Shown here: piece after piece, positions 49,644 through 57,120 of the stretch | Position numbering within the stretch: the stretch's first letter is position 1 | Layout of the letters: each line of letters starts with the position of its first letter | NCBI RefSeq assembly: GCF_001904615.1 | Contig: NZ_MRBY01000023.1 | Span: forward strand, 1-57,120 | Source: [Limnothrix rosea] IAM M-220 | Lineage (GTDB): Bacteria; Cyanobacteriota; Cyanobacteriia; Cyanobacteriales; MRBY01 | Length of the DNA: 57,120 nt | Reading direction: 5' to 3' | Notes under the pieces: model-generated | Databases searched by the model: none | Told to the model about the DNA's origin: nothing | What the model saw: only the letters and a program-made list of their open reading frames with translations | Program-made: the position numbers and the translations under genes

Positions 49644-49844
49644 ATGAAAGTTTGGCTAACAAGCGTTGCAGTTCTCTTTGTATTAGTGCAACTGTTCCAA
49701 TCCATTAAAGGATTTTTTGTGCCATTACCGATTTATATTTTGGCTGGGGCGTTTTTGGCGATCGCCTCCAACTACGACAAAGGCATTATTCCAAAGTTTA
49801 AAACAGACGATCCGGTAGACCAATCTACTGATGCGAAGTCTTAA
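49644..49844 (+). CDS. Small membrane protein
   Basis: 66 residues with GTGAGAGG upstream of the ATG, supporting translation. A hydrophobic N-terminal half (VWLTSVAVLFVLVQLFQSI, then LPIYILAGAFLAIASNY) predicts two membrane helices; the C-terminal 20 residues are polar. Family not recognised, although similar short proteins are widespread in cyanobacteria. It lies 18 nt after the HAD-end relic, so it was probably the gene next to the HAD gene before the toxin-antitoxin pair arrived. Confidence 0.65.
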   Translation: MKVWLTSVAVLFVLVQLFQSIKGFFVPLPIYILAGAFLAIASNYDKGIIPKFKTDDPVDQSTDAKS

Positions 49845-49934
49845 GGGAAAGGATTTGAGCTCAACTCGACCCTTACAATAGGGGGATTCGGATATGAGTT
49901 TAAAACAATCGCTTTAGACAAAGAACGGACAATC

Positions 49935-50840
49935 ATGAAACTTCGATACTGGGTCATTCTCGGCAGCACCTTCTTCTTCACCCAAACACCCCTCGCTGCG
50001 GAAATTAAAGGGCAGTCAACTCTTCCACAATTACCGCTAGCAATCGCTCAAAATGAAAGCGAACCAGTAGAGCCTGCTACAGAGAAGAATCCTTCTACAA
50101 CAGAAGTGAGCGACACAGCACGTCTCGAAGCAATTCAGTTTTATAACGATGGTGTTGATAAACTGACCAGCGGTGATTTTAATGGGGCGATCGCCGCCTT
50201 TACCGCCTCCCTCGAACTTGACCCAACCGATGCTGATGCATTTTATAATCGCGGCTATAGCCACCATGTTTTAGGGGATTTTCAAGCAGCCTTTGACGAC
50301 TACGGCCAAGCGACAGAGCTCAATCCCGAATTTGCCGATGCCTACGGCAACCGTTGCTACGCAGCCTATTTATTAAAAAACTACGATGCGGCTCTAGAAA
50401 ATTGTGAAGCGGCGATCGCCCTCACCCAAGCTAACCCAGACTTTTTTATCAATCGCGGCAATACCTACGACGACCTAGCCGTCATCGCTTCAGAAAATGG
50501 CAACACCACACTAGCAAGCCAACACCACGAACAGGCGATCGCTGATTATGACACCGCTATTAGCCTTCAGCCAGACCATGCCAAGGCCTATTACAACCGC
50601 GCCCTAGCCTACAATCGCATTAGTGACCACCAGGCCGCCGTTCGCGACTACAATGCCAGCATTGAACGCCGCAGCGACTTTGCCGAAGCCTACTTCAACC
50701 GCGGTATTTCCCACTATCAACTAGACAACACAGAACAGGCGATCGCCGACCTTACCAAAGCCGCAGAAATTTTCGGCCAACAAAACCAAATCGAGAACCA
50801 AGCCCAAGCCCTCGAACTCCTCGATACCATCCAGCCCTAA
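49935..50840 (+). CDS. Exported TPR-repeat protein
   Basis: 301 residues with a signal peptide (MKLRYWVILGSTFFFTQTPL, cleavage near AAEI). A polar linker leads to about six TPR units (e.g. ALDPTDADAFYNRGYSHHVL-like at 95-115, AKAYYNRALAYNRISDHQAA and AEAYFNRGISHYQLDNTEQA). Predicted periplasmic or lumenal scaffold with no enzymatic motif. It is followed by dnaK3 on the same strand 108 nt later. Rich in HIP1 sites. Confidence 0.85.
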   Translation: MKLRYWVILGSTFFFTQTPLAAEIKGQSTLPQLPLAIAQNESEPVEPATEKNPSTTEVSDTARLEAIQFYNDGVDKLTSGDFNGAIAAFTASLELDPTDADAFYNRGYSHHVLGDFQAAFDDYGQATELNPEFADAYGNRCYAAYLLKNYDAALENCEAAIALTQANPDFFINRGNTYDDLAVIASENGNTTLASQHHEQAIADYDTAISLQPDHAKAYYNRALAYNRISDHQAAVRDYNASIERRSDFAEAYFNRGISHYQLDNTEQAIADLTKAAEIFGQQNQIENQAQALELLDTIQP

Positions 50841-50877
50841 CAAAAACCGAAGGCCTCCGATAAAATAGCAAGTAAAT

Positions 50878-50889
50878 ATTGTTAACAAT
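50878..50889. promoter_or_regulatory. Palindrome upstream of dnaK3
   Basis: ATTGTTAACAAT is a perfect 12-bp palindrome 60 nt before the dnaK3 ATG, close to a TAAAAT that could be a -10 element. The CIRCE heat-shock operator is not seen. A repressor or activator site is possible, but no known consensus was recognised. Confidence 0.3.
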
Positions 50890-50948
50890 CGTGGCGCACC
50901 CTAAGATAAATAAATTGTCGAGCCACACCAAGGAGAATAGAAAAGCGC

Positions 50949-53252
50949 ATGGGTAGAGTAGTCGGCATCGATCTCGGAACAACTAATTCCGTTGTCGCAG
51001 TAATGGAAGGCAGCAAACCCATTGTTATTGCCAACTCAGAAGGCACAAGAACAACCCCATCCGTCGTTGGCTTCAACAAAGACGGCGAACTCCTTGTCGG
51101 GCAAATGGCTCGGCGACAATCAGTCCTCAATCCCCAGAACACCTACTACGGTGTCAAACGCTTTATGGGGAGACGATACGCAGAACTAACCCCAGAATCA
51201 AAACAAGTTCCCTACACCATCCGCCGCACCGAAGAAGACACCATTAAAATTCGTTGTCCCCGCCTCCGCCAAGAATTTGCCGCCGAAGAAATCTCCGCAA
51301 AAATTATTCGCCGCCTAGCAGACGAAGCCGAACGTTACCTAGGCGAAGAAGTTACCGGAGCCGTGATCACCGTGCCCGCCTACTTCAACGATTCCCAACG
51401 CCAAGCCACCCGCGATGCCGGACGCATTGCTGGCCTAGAAGTACTCCGGATTCTCAATGAACCGACAGCAGCCGCTCTAGCCTACGGCCTCGAACAAAAA
51501 GAAAGCTCTTCCATTCTTGTCTTTGACCTAGGAGGCGGCACCTTCGACGTGTCCGTCCTTGAAGTGGGCGACGGCATCTTCGAAGTCAAATCCACCAGTG
51601 GCGATACCCAGCTTGGTGGTAATGACTTTGATCGCAAAATTGTCGATTGGCTAGCAGAACAGTTCCTCGAAGCCGAAGGCATTGATCTCCGCAAAGACCG
51701 TCAGTCATTACAGCGCCTCACCGAAGCAGCAGAAAAAGCAAAAATTGAGCTGTCTGGCGTTACAACGACGGAAATTAATCTTCCCTTTATTACCGCCACA
51801 GAGGATGGCCCAAAGCATTTAGAAACCCAGCTTGACCGTGCCACCTTTGAAAGTCTTAGTGGCGAATTAGTTAGCCGCCTACGCCGTCCCATTAAACGTG
51901 CGTTACAGGATGCGGGCATTAGTCCGGTACAAATCCGAGAAGTTGTCCTTGTGGGCGGCTCTACGCGTATTCCGCTGGTGCAGGGTTTAGTGCGGAGCTT
52001 TATTGACCGGGAGCCAAACCAAAATGTCAATCCCGATGAAGTCGTGGCAGTGGGTGCGGCGATTCAGGCGGGCATTCTTGGGGGCGAAGTTAAGGATATT
52101 CTTTTGCTCGATGTAACACCCCTTTCCCTTGGTCTAGAAACCATTGGTGGGGTAATGAAAAAGCTCATTCCGAGAAATACCACTATTCCAGTCCGGCGCT
52201 CTGACATTTTTTCCACTGGCGAAAATAATCAAACAGTCGTTGAAATTCACGTGATGCAGGGTGAGCGGGAAATGGCGCAGGGAAATAAATCCCTTGGTCG
52301 GTTTAAATTAACGGGTATTCCTCCAGCACCTCGCGGTGTGCCTCAAGTTCAGGTGTCCTTTGATATTGATGCCAATGGTATTTTGCAGGTGGCGGCACGG
52401 GATAAAACCACTGGTCGTGAGCAAAGTATTACGGTACAGGGTTCTTCGACGCTGACTGATGCTGAAGTGAACCGGATGATGCAAAATGCGGAACAGTTTG
52501 CCCAGCAGGATCGTGAGCGCCGTGAAAAAGTCGAAAAGCGTAATCGGGCCAAGGCGTTAACGGATCAGGCTTCGAGAAGATTAAAGGAAGTTACCCTTGA
52601 TTTTGGTAGTCAGTTTGCTAGCTACTATCGCCGTCGTATTGAAAGCTTATCCCAAGAAATTTTGGAAGGCCTCAAGCAAAATGACGATCGCCGCCTAGAT
52701 CGTGCCCAGGCAGATTTACAGGATGCTTTGTATGAGCTGAACCGCGAAGTGCGGATGCAATACGAAGATGAGGATGAATCCTTCTTTAGCACCATCAAGA
52801 AAACTTTTATTGGTGACGATGAGGATGATGACTATTATTATGATTCTCGTCAGGCTTCGCGACCCGGTTCTGGTGGTTATAGCACAGGTTATGGGGCAGG
52901 ACGTGGCGATTATGACTATGATGAACCGCGGCAGCCCCAGCGCAATCAAGGCTATGAGTATGATCGGCGATCGCCCCAAAGACAGCAGCCCCCTGGCCGG
53001 GATTATAACTATGGGGCAGCCAATCCACCGCGCCAAAACTACAGTGGCAATCAACCGACTAATGACAACAGTTATGGCAATGGTGCAGCGCCGCGCCGTC
53101 GCCCAGCAGATCGTCCAGACCCCCGTCGCCCCAAGCCTTCTGCGAGAGACCCCTACGAACAAAGAAATGTCTCCCGCAAGTACTACAGCGAAGGTAAAGG
53201 TCGCAATATTCCCTACGAAAATGACTGGGATGAAGATGACGAGTGGTTTTAA
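50949..53252 (+). CDS. dnaK3: DnaK3-type Hsp70 chaperone with long C-terminal extension
   Basis: 767 residues, about 130 longer than E. coli DnaK. The ATPase domain has [47 protein letters not shown] and [16 protein letters not shown]; the substrate-binding domain has [18 protein letters not shown]. The end is a disordered Tyr/Gly/Arg/Gln/Pro-rich tail (about 630-767). Size and adjacency to a zinc-finger-less dnaJ match cyanobacterial DnaK3 (Synechocystis sll1932 with sll1933), which is essential and partly membrane-associated. GGAGAA precedes the start. Confidence 0.93.
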   Translation: MGRVVGIDLGTTNSVVAVMEGSKPIVIANSEGTRTTPSVVGFNKDGELLVGQMARRQSVLNPQNTYYGVKRFMGRRYAELTPESKQVPYTIRRTEEDTIKIRCPRLRQEFAAEEISAKIIRRLADEAERYLGEEVTGAVITVPAYFNDSQRQATRDAGRIAGLEVLRILNEPTAAALAYGLEQKESSSILVFDLGGGTFDVSVLEVGDGIFEVKSTSGDTQLGGNDFDRKIVDWLAEQFLEAEGIDLRKDRQSLQRLTEAAEKAKIELSGVTTTEINLPFITATEDGPKHLETQLDRATFESLSGELVSRLRRPIKRALQDAGISPVQIREVVLVGGSTRIPLVQGLVRSFIDREPNQNVNPDEVVAVGAAIQAGILGGEVKDILLLDVTPLSLGLETIGGVMKKLIPRNTTIPVRRSDIFSTGENNQTVVEIHVMQGEREMAQGNKSLGRFKLTGIPPAPRGVPQVQVSFDIDANGILQVAARDKTTGREQSITVQGSSTLTDAEVNRMMQNAEQFAQQDRERREKVEKRNRAKALTDQASRRLKEVTLDFGSQFASYYRRRIESLSQEILEGLKQNDDRRLDRAQADLQDALYELNREVRMQYEDEDESFFSTIKKTFIGDDEDDDYYYDSRQASRPGSGGYSTGYGAGRGDYDYDEPRQPQRNQGYEYDRRSPQRQQPPGRDYNYGAANPPRQNYSGNQPTNDNSYGNGAAPRRRPADRPDPRRPKPSARDPYEQRNVSRKYYSEGKGRNIPYENDWDEDDEWF

Positions 53253-53350
53253 ACCCTTGTTTTCGGAGTTAATTCCGGCATAATGAACAACACATAACTT
53301 AATCGTGCGTCATTCTATCTGGAGAGCTCTCTCTACTCTGTCGCCTAAAT

Positions 53351-54310
53351 ATGAACAATTTGCGTAACTATTATGAAATTTTAGGCGTTCCTCGGAATGC
53401 TTCGAGTGATGAGATTAAGCAGGCATTTCGTCGATTAGCGCGTCGCTATCACCCTGATGTCAATCCGGGCGATAAGGTTGCTGAGGAAAAATTTAAGGAC
53501 ATCAATGAGGCCTACGAAATTCTCTCCGATGATGGGCGGCGATCGCAATACGACCAGTTCAGTCGCGCCGTAGGCAATAAATACAGCCGTCCCGGTTTTA
53601 GTCGTACACCCAACCGTAATAAGCGCAACGATTTTAGTCAGTTCGCCAATATTGGCAGCGTGAATCCCTTTGGCGATAAGAAACGTCAAACAACTCAGCA
53701 AACCCAAGCCCGTGTTAGGACGAGCAATTACGACGATTACCGTCCCGGCACAACCAAAACCACAAAAGTTGCCACACCAAAGCCACCATCTAGGCGTGAT
53801 GTGGAAGCACGGTTAACGCTCCCCCTTGAAAAGGCCTATCGGGGTGGTCGTGAAAGAATTCGTCTAGAAGATGGGCGATCGCTGGAAGTAGAGATGCCTC
53901 CCCATATGGTGGATGGGCAACGCATTCGGCTGCGGAACCAAGGCATTAATGGCGGCGATCTTTATCTCAAAATCACGGTGGCGCGTCACCCATTTTTTGA
54001 TATCCAAGGCGCAGATATTTATTGCCAATTACCCCTAAGCCCGACTGAAGCGATTTTGGGTGGTTCCATCGAGATTCCGACCATTGATGGTCTAGTCAAA
54101 ATGACTGTGCCCAACGGCGTAAAAGCTGGGCAAAGACTACGTTTGGCAAATAAAGGCTATCCCCGCAGTTCTGGAAATCGTGGTGATCAGTTTGTGGAAG
54201 TACAAATTGTCTTGCCCGTGGAAATCACGCCTGAAGAAAAAGCTTTGTATGAAAAATTGCGGGAAGTGGAAAGTTTTAATCCGCGCAAAGATATTTACCA
54301 GTATTCCTAA
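53351..54310 (+). CDS. dnaJ: DnaJ/Hsp40 co-chaperone without zinc finger
   Basis: 319 residues. An N-terminal J domain with HPD at 34-36 ([10 protein letters not shown]) stimulates the ATPase of Hsp70. A linker of about 70 residues, rich in Asn, Arg and Thr, replaces the Gly/Phe region. No CxxCxGxG zinc repeats are present, and a C-terminal substrate-binding domain follows ([38 protein letters not shown]-like). This is a CbpA/type B protein, presumably the partner of DnaK3 next door (98-nt gap). It abuts the next gene. Confidence 0.93.
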   Translation: MNNLRNYYEILGVPRNASSDEIKQAFRRLARRYHPDVNPGDKVAEEKFKDINEAYEILSDDGRRSQYDQFSRAVGNKYSRPGFSRTPNRNKRNDFSQFANIGSVNPFGDKKRQTTQQTQARVRTSNYDDYRPGTTKTTKVATPKPPSRRDVEARLTLPLEKAYRGGRERIRLEDGRSLEVEMPPHMVDGQRIRLRNQGINGGDLYLKITVARHPFFDIQGADIYCQLPLSPTEAILGGSIEIPTIDGLVKMTVPNGVKAGQRLRLANKGYPRSSGNRGDQFVEVQIVLPVEITPEEKALYEKLREVESFNPRKDIYQYS

Positions 54311-55243
54311 ATGCTTAATCAGGGCTGGATTTATGGCGATCGCCCCAAACGTTGCCATGTCGGTTTAACGGTACTGGATTTTTATAGTCAAAATTATCGC
54401 CATTCCAGTCGTACAAAATGGTCAGAACGCATCGCTCAAGGGCAAATTTTTGTCGATGGGCAACCTGCCAAAGCAGAACAACTTATAGAAAAAAATCAAC
54501 GGCTTGCCTACCACCGCGAACCTTGGGAAGAGCCAGACGCACCGTTAGATTATGAGATTGTTCACGCAGAAGAAGATTTTTTGATTATTGATAAACCCTC
54601 TGGATTACCTGTATTACCCGGCGGTTTTTTTCTGGAAAATACGCTACTCCATCAGCTCCGCAAGCATTTTCCGAATGAAACGCCTATTCCAATTCATCGC
54701 TTGGGGCGAGGTACATCCGGACTCATGATCCTAGGGCGATCGCCCCTCGGCAAACAGCACTTGAGCCAGCAAATCCGCCTACACAAAATCACCAAGATTT
54801 ACCGTGCCCTCATTCCCGCAGGCGACTATCCAGACCAGCTCACCATTACCACCCCCATCGGTAAAGTCCCCCATCCAGTTATTGGTAAACTCCACGCCGT
54901 TCATCCCGAGGGCAAACCGTCCCACAGTGAAATGACCGTACTCGAACGCCATCCCGAAACATCTTTAGTCGCAGTCAATATTAAAACGGGACGACCTCAC
55001 CAAATTCGCATTCACATGGCGGCGATCGGTTTTCCACTACTCGGCGATCCACTCTATGCACCAGGTGGTCTGCCAAAAATCGCTACTCCTCCTGAAAAAA
55101 CAGCTTTACCCGGCGATTGTGGCTATTTCTTGCACGCCACTGAACTCAAGTTTCTTCATCCAAAAACCCTAAAAACACAGTCGTTTTACAGCCCGCCGCA
55201 GTTCAACTCTCAAGAAATCGCCGAGAAATTTCGGAAAACATGA
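54311..55243 (+). CDS. RluA-family pseudouridine synthase-like protein with altered active site
   Basis: 310 residues; the ATG follows the dnaJ TAA directly. The RluA architecture is complete: an S4-like N-terminal region (SERIAQGQIFVDGQPAKAEQ), FLIIDKPSGLPVLPGG, TKIYRALI and the C-terminal GRPHQIRIHMAAIGFPLLGD. The catalytic motif HRLDxxTSG, however, reads HRLGRGTSG (129-137): Gly132 (codon GGG at 54704-54706) stands where the nucleophilic Asp is expected. It may be an RNA-binding pseudo-enzyme, or use another residue. Some plant and cyanobacterial family members may share this change, which I could not check. Confidence 0.85.
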   Translation: MLNQGWIYGDRPKRCHVGLTVLDFYSQNYRHSSRTKWSERIAQGQIFVDGQPAKAEQLIEKNQRLAYHREPWEEPDAPLDYEIVHAEEDFLIIDKPSGLPVLPGGFFLENTLLHQLRKHFPNETPIPIHRLGRGTSGLMILGRSPLGKQHLSQQIRLHKITKIYRALIPAGDYPDQLTITTPIGKVPHPVIGKLHAVHPEGKPSHSEMTVLERHPETSLVAVNIKTGRPHQIRIHMAAIGFPLLGDPLYAPGGLPKIATPPEKTALPGDCGYFLHATELKFLHPKTLKTQSFYSPPQFNSQEIAEKFRKT

Positions 55244-55270
55244 GCGATCGCCGAAGAAATTCGTCCAGAA

Positions 55271-55291
55271 TTGTAACTACAATGTAATTAC
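55271..55291. promoter_or_regulatory. Dyad elements upstream of mazE
   Basis: TTGTAACTACAA (55271-55282; arms TTGTA/TACAA) overlaps the next dyad, the perfect palindrome GTAATTAC (55284-55291), 20-40 nt before the mazE ATG. Toxin-antitoxin operons are usually autorepressed by an antitoxin binding such sites, so an operator is plausible. Confidence 0.35.
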
Positions 55292-55310
55292 TTTTTGCAA
55301 TTAAAAGACT

Positions 55311-55574
55311 ATGAGCGAAGCTATCAAAACACGCCTCGTCAAAATTGGGAATTCCCAAGGGATCCGGATTCCAAAACTTTTGTTGGAGCAAAGTGGTATT
55401 CGCGATGATGTGGAAATCCAAGTGTATGAAGGCCAACTGATTATTCGTCCGGTGAAGTCAGTTCGTGAGGGATGGGAAGATGCGTTTCAAACAATGCACG
55501 ACAACCGGGATGACGCTCTAGTAGACGAAGTGACAGAAACACTTTGGGAGTCCGATGAATGGGAATGGCAGTAA
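55311..55574 (+). CDS. mazE: MazE-type AbrB-fold antitoxin
   Basis: 87 residues. The N-terminal swapped-hairpin AbrB domain (residues 5-50) has TRLVKIGNSQGIRIPKLLLE and DDVEIQVYEGQLIIRPVK, typical of MazE. The acidic C-terminal half (ALVDEVTETLWESDEWEWQ) is expected to bind and inhibit MazF. Its stop lies inside mazF (16-nt overlap). The antitoxin is normally labile and represses the operon together with the toxin. Confidence 0.9.
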   Translation: MSEAIKTRLVKIGNSQGIRIPKLLLEQSGIRDDVEIQVYEGQLIIRPVKSVREGWEDAFQTMHDNRDDALVDEVTETLWESDEWEWQ

Positions 55575-55888
55575 ATCGGTTTGATGTTTTTCTCGTGAAC
55601 CTTGATCCCACAGTTGGCAGTGAAATCAAAAAAACACGTCCTTGCCTCATTATTTCTCCAGATGAGATGAACCGAAAAATTGCAACAGTGATTATTGCGC
55701 CGATGACGACCAGAGGTCGCACCTACCCAACCCGTGTTAGCTGTAGGTTTCAAGGAAAAAGTGGACAAATTATTCTTGATCAAATTAGAACAATCGATAA
55801 AACTCGCCTAGTTAAGAAACTAGGTAAAATTACGACGACGACCCAACAACAGGTGCTATCGATTCTTGCTGAATTATTTGCACCATAA
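55559..55888 (+). CDS. mazF: MazF-type mRNA interferase toxin
   Basis: 109 residues from the ATG at 55559; an ATG two codons later is equally possible. The PemK/MazF fold is visible in RFDVFLVNLDPTVGSEIKKT, RPCLIISPDEMN, VIIAPMTTRGRTYPTRV and GQIILDQIRTIDKTRLVKKL. MazF enzymes cut specific short sites in single-stranded RNA; the recognised sequence cannot be read here. It overlaps mazE by 16 nt, the standard antitoxin-first order. Basic residues and the conserved Arg in the RPCL segment are intact, so it is probably active. Confidence 0.93.
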   Translation: MGMAVNRFDVFLVNLDPTVGSEIKKTRPCLIISPDEMNRKIATVIIAPMTTRGRTYPTRVSCRFQGKSGQIILDQIRTIDKTRLVKKLGKITTTTQQQVLSILAELFAP

Positions 55889-55953
55889 ACAAACTCATCG
55901 AAACCTTTCAGGGTCGATAGAATAAATGCTGGATAAATCAATATTTAAACTTC

Positions 55954-56829
55954 ATGGCAGACATCAAAATCGGGATTATCGGTGGTAGCGGACTCTACAA
56001 AATGGAAGCGCTACAGGACGTTGAAGAGATTGCGATAGAAACTCCATTTGGTGACCCCAGCGACAAATTTGTAACGGGAACCCTTGATGGCACACCAGTC
56101 GTTTTCTTACCTCGCCACGGTCGCGGCCACCATCTTTTACCCACAGAACTCCCTTTTCGCGCCAATATCTATGCCCTGAAAACTCTCGGTGTTGAATACA
56201 TTATTTCGGCCTCTGCGGTAGGTTCCCTTAAGGCAGAATGTAAGCCTGTTGATATGGTGATTCCGGATCAGTTTATTGATCGCACCCGCCACCGCACTGA
56301 CACTTTTTTCGGAGAAGGGATTGTCGCTCACATTGCTTTCGGTGATCCGATTTGCCTAGACCTAGCAAAAGTCTTGGGAGATGCGGTCGAAGAATCAAAG
56401 TTAGAAGGTGTGGATTTGCATCGCGGTGGAACTTATATATGTATGGAAGGCCCGGCATTTTCGACAAAAGCCGAGTCAAATCTCTACCGGAGCTGGGGCG
56501 CAAGTATTATCGGCATGACCAATCTTCAGGAAGCAAAATTGGCACGGGAAGCAGAAATCGCCTATGCCACTCTGGCTTTAGTGACAGACTATGATTGCTG
56601 GCATCCGGATCACGATAGTGTGACGGTTGAAATGGTGATCGGCAATCTCCAGAAAAATGCGATGAATGCTCAAAAAGTAATTCGTTCAGTCGTGGCAAAA
56701 CTCGCGACGAACCCACCAAAATCTGTTGCCCACGATGCATTAAAGTACGCAATCCTCACACCAAAGGACAATGTTCCTGATGAGACGAAAACAAAGCTTG
56801 CGGCAATTCTCAGTAAATATTTTGATTAA
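55954..56829 (+). CDS. mtnP: S-methyl-5'-thioadenosine phosphorylase
   Basis: Cleaves methylthioadenosine to adenine and methylthioribose-1-phosphate in methionine salvage, removing the by-product of polyamine synthesis. 291 residues. Phosphate and substrate motifs include [54 protein letters not shown] and [20 protein letters not shown]. The long C-terminal region and EGPAFST pattern fit the MTAP rather than the trimeric purine nucleoside phosphorylase branch. It stands alone after mazEF. Confidence 0.95.
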   Translation: MADIKIGIIGGSGLYKMEALQDVEEIAIETPFGDPSDKFVTGTLDGTPVVFLPRHGRGHHLLPTELPFRANIYALKTLGVEYIISASAVGSLKAECKPVDMVIPDQFIDRTRHRTDTFFGEGIVAHIAFGDPICLDLAKVLGDAVEESKLEGVDLHRGGTYICMEGPAFSTKAESNLYRSWGASIIGMTNLQEAKLAREAEIAYATLALVTDYDCWHPDHDSVTVEMVIGNLQKNAMNAQKVIRSVVAKLATNPPKSVAHDALKYAILTPKDNVPDETKTKLAAILSKYFD

Positions 56830-57120
56830 TGTTTTTTGATTAATGTTTCTTTGGGGCGGCGATCGCCCAACAGGAAACCAAAGCAGATTGACAGCAAAAC
56901 TCATCCCAAAAGCCTTGCAATATATAGGCTTAGATTTTAGGTGTTCACTGCCTAAGTAACGTCAGTTATGGATAAGAATGTAGCCAAAATTCTTTAGAGA
57001 AGAGGAGACACAGAGAGGGAAAGACACGGGGAAGCAACGAAAATTTGCATTTTTTGAAAGCTAGTAGGATTGTTTGCATAGAAACATCTCCCGATCTCTC
57101 GCTCTCCCATTCACCGCGTC
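56830..57120. other. Intergenic right flank with repeat, copy 2 (truncated)
   Basis: No gene start is visible. A HIP1 site lies near 56862. From about 56995 a purine arm (AGAAGAGGAGACACAGAG, then AGACACGGGGAAG) is followed after 50 nt by a pyrimidine arm (ATCTCCCGATCTCTCGCTC, then CATTCACCGCGTC) running to the window end. The layout and the CACCGCGTC core resemble the repeat at 44146-44311. Confidence 0.45.

Noticed and set aside
1-57120. CRISPR array, prophage, restriction system or biosynthetic cluster
   Set aside because: No regularly spaced direct repeats, cas, phage structural, methylase or multi-domain biosynthetic genes were seen on either strand.

Overview
This window is chromosomal DNA from a cyanobacterium. 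The evidence is the very frequent HIP1 palindrome (GCGATCGC and close variants), the cyanobacterial-type L31, the SLH-domain porin, the adjacent dnaK3-dnaJ pair, a lone ureA, and the merged ribosomal-protein cluster lacking rpsJ, rpsN, rpmD and rpsD. Protein character and moderate GC suggest a relative of Synechococcus sp. PCC 7002 or Leptolyngbya sp. PCC 7376. That placement is inference only.

Layout. 1-1015 has no intact gene and holds decayed minus-strand coding remnants, one resembling an IS630-type transposase. 1016-9217: a coiled-coil protein, valS, a membrane-anchored hypothetical, tktA, fabF and acpP, then plus-strand gatA. Between gatA and rplL lie a terminator hairpin and a 102-bp element with 12-bp inverted ends. 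10948-14857 (minus): rplS, tRNA-Trp, secE, nusG, rplK, rplA, an L10 leader RNA, rplJ and rplL. 15042-18729: an SLH/OprB porin, an M24 aminopeptidase and a small ferredoxin-fold-like protein. 18726-35733 (minus): one long translation operon from rplC through S10/spc/alpha genes, secY, adk, infA and rpoA to rpmE, closed by a strong terminator, then prfA.

35734-44049: a 562-nt divergent spacer, pnp, a translationally coupled pair of motif-degenerate enzymes (flavoprotein-like and thymidylate-kinase-like), exbB/exbD, a response-regulator diguanylate cyclase, a GNAT acetyltransferase and ureA. 44417-50840: small membrane proteins, an FHA-PrsW fusion, hslO, two exported TPR proteins, a HAD hydrolase and a MntA/HepT toxin-antitoxin pair. 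50949-56829: dnaK3, dnaJ, an RluA-like protein without the catalytic aspartate, mazEF and mtnP. Two intergenic regions (about 44.15-44.31 kb and 56.99-57.12 kb) carry a similar purine-arm/pyrimidine-arm repeat.

Most of the window is core housekeeping. The less ordinary parts are: the toxin-antitoxin cassette bracketed by two copies of the HAD gene's last 14 codons; the flavoprotein/kinase pair in which both partners lack hallmark catalytic residues; the RluA-like protein with HRLG instead of HRLD; and the MITE-like element. I found no CRISPR array, prophage or clearly new multi-gene defence system.
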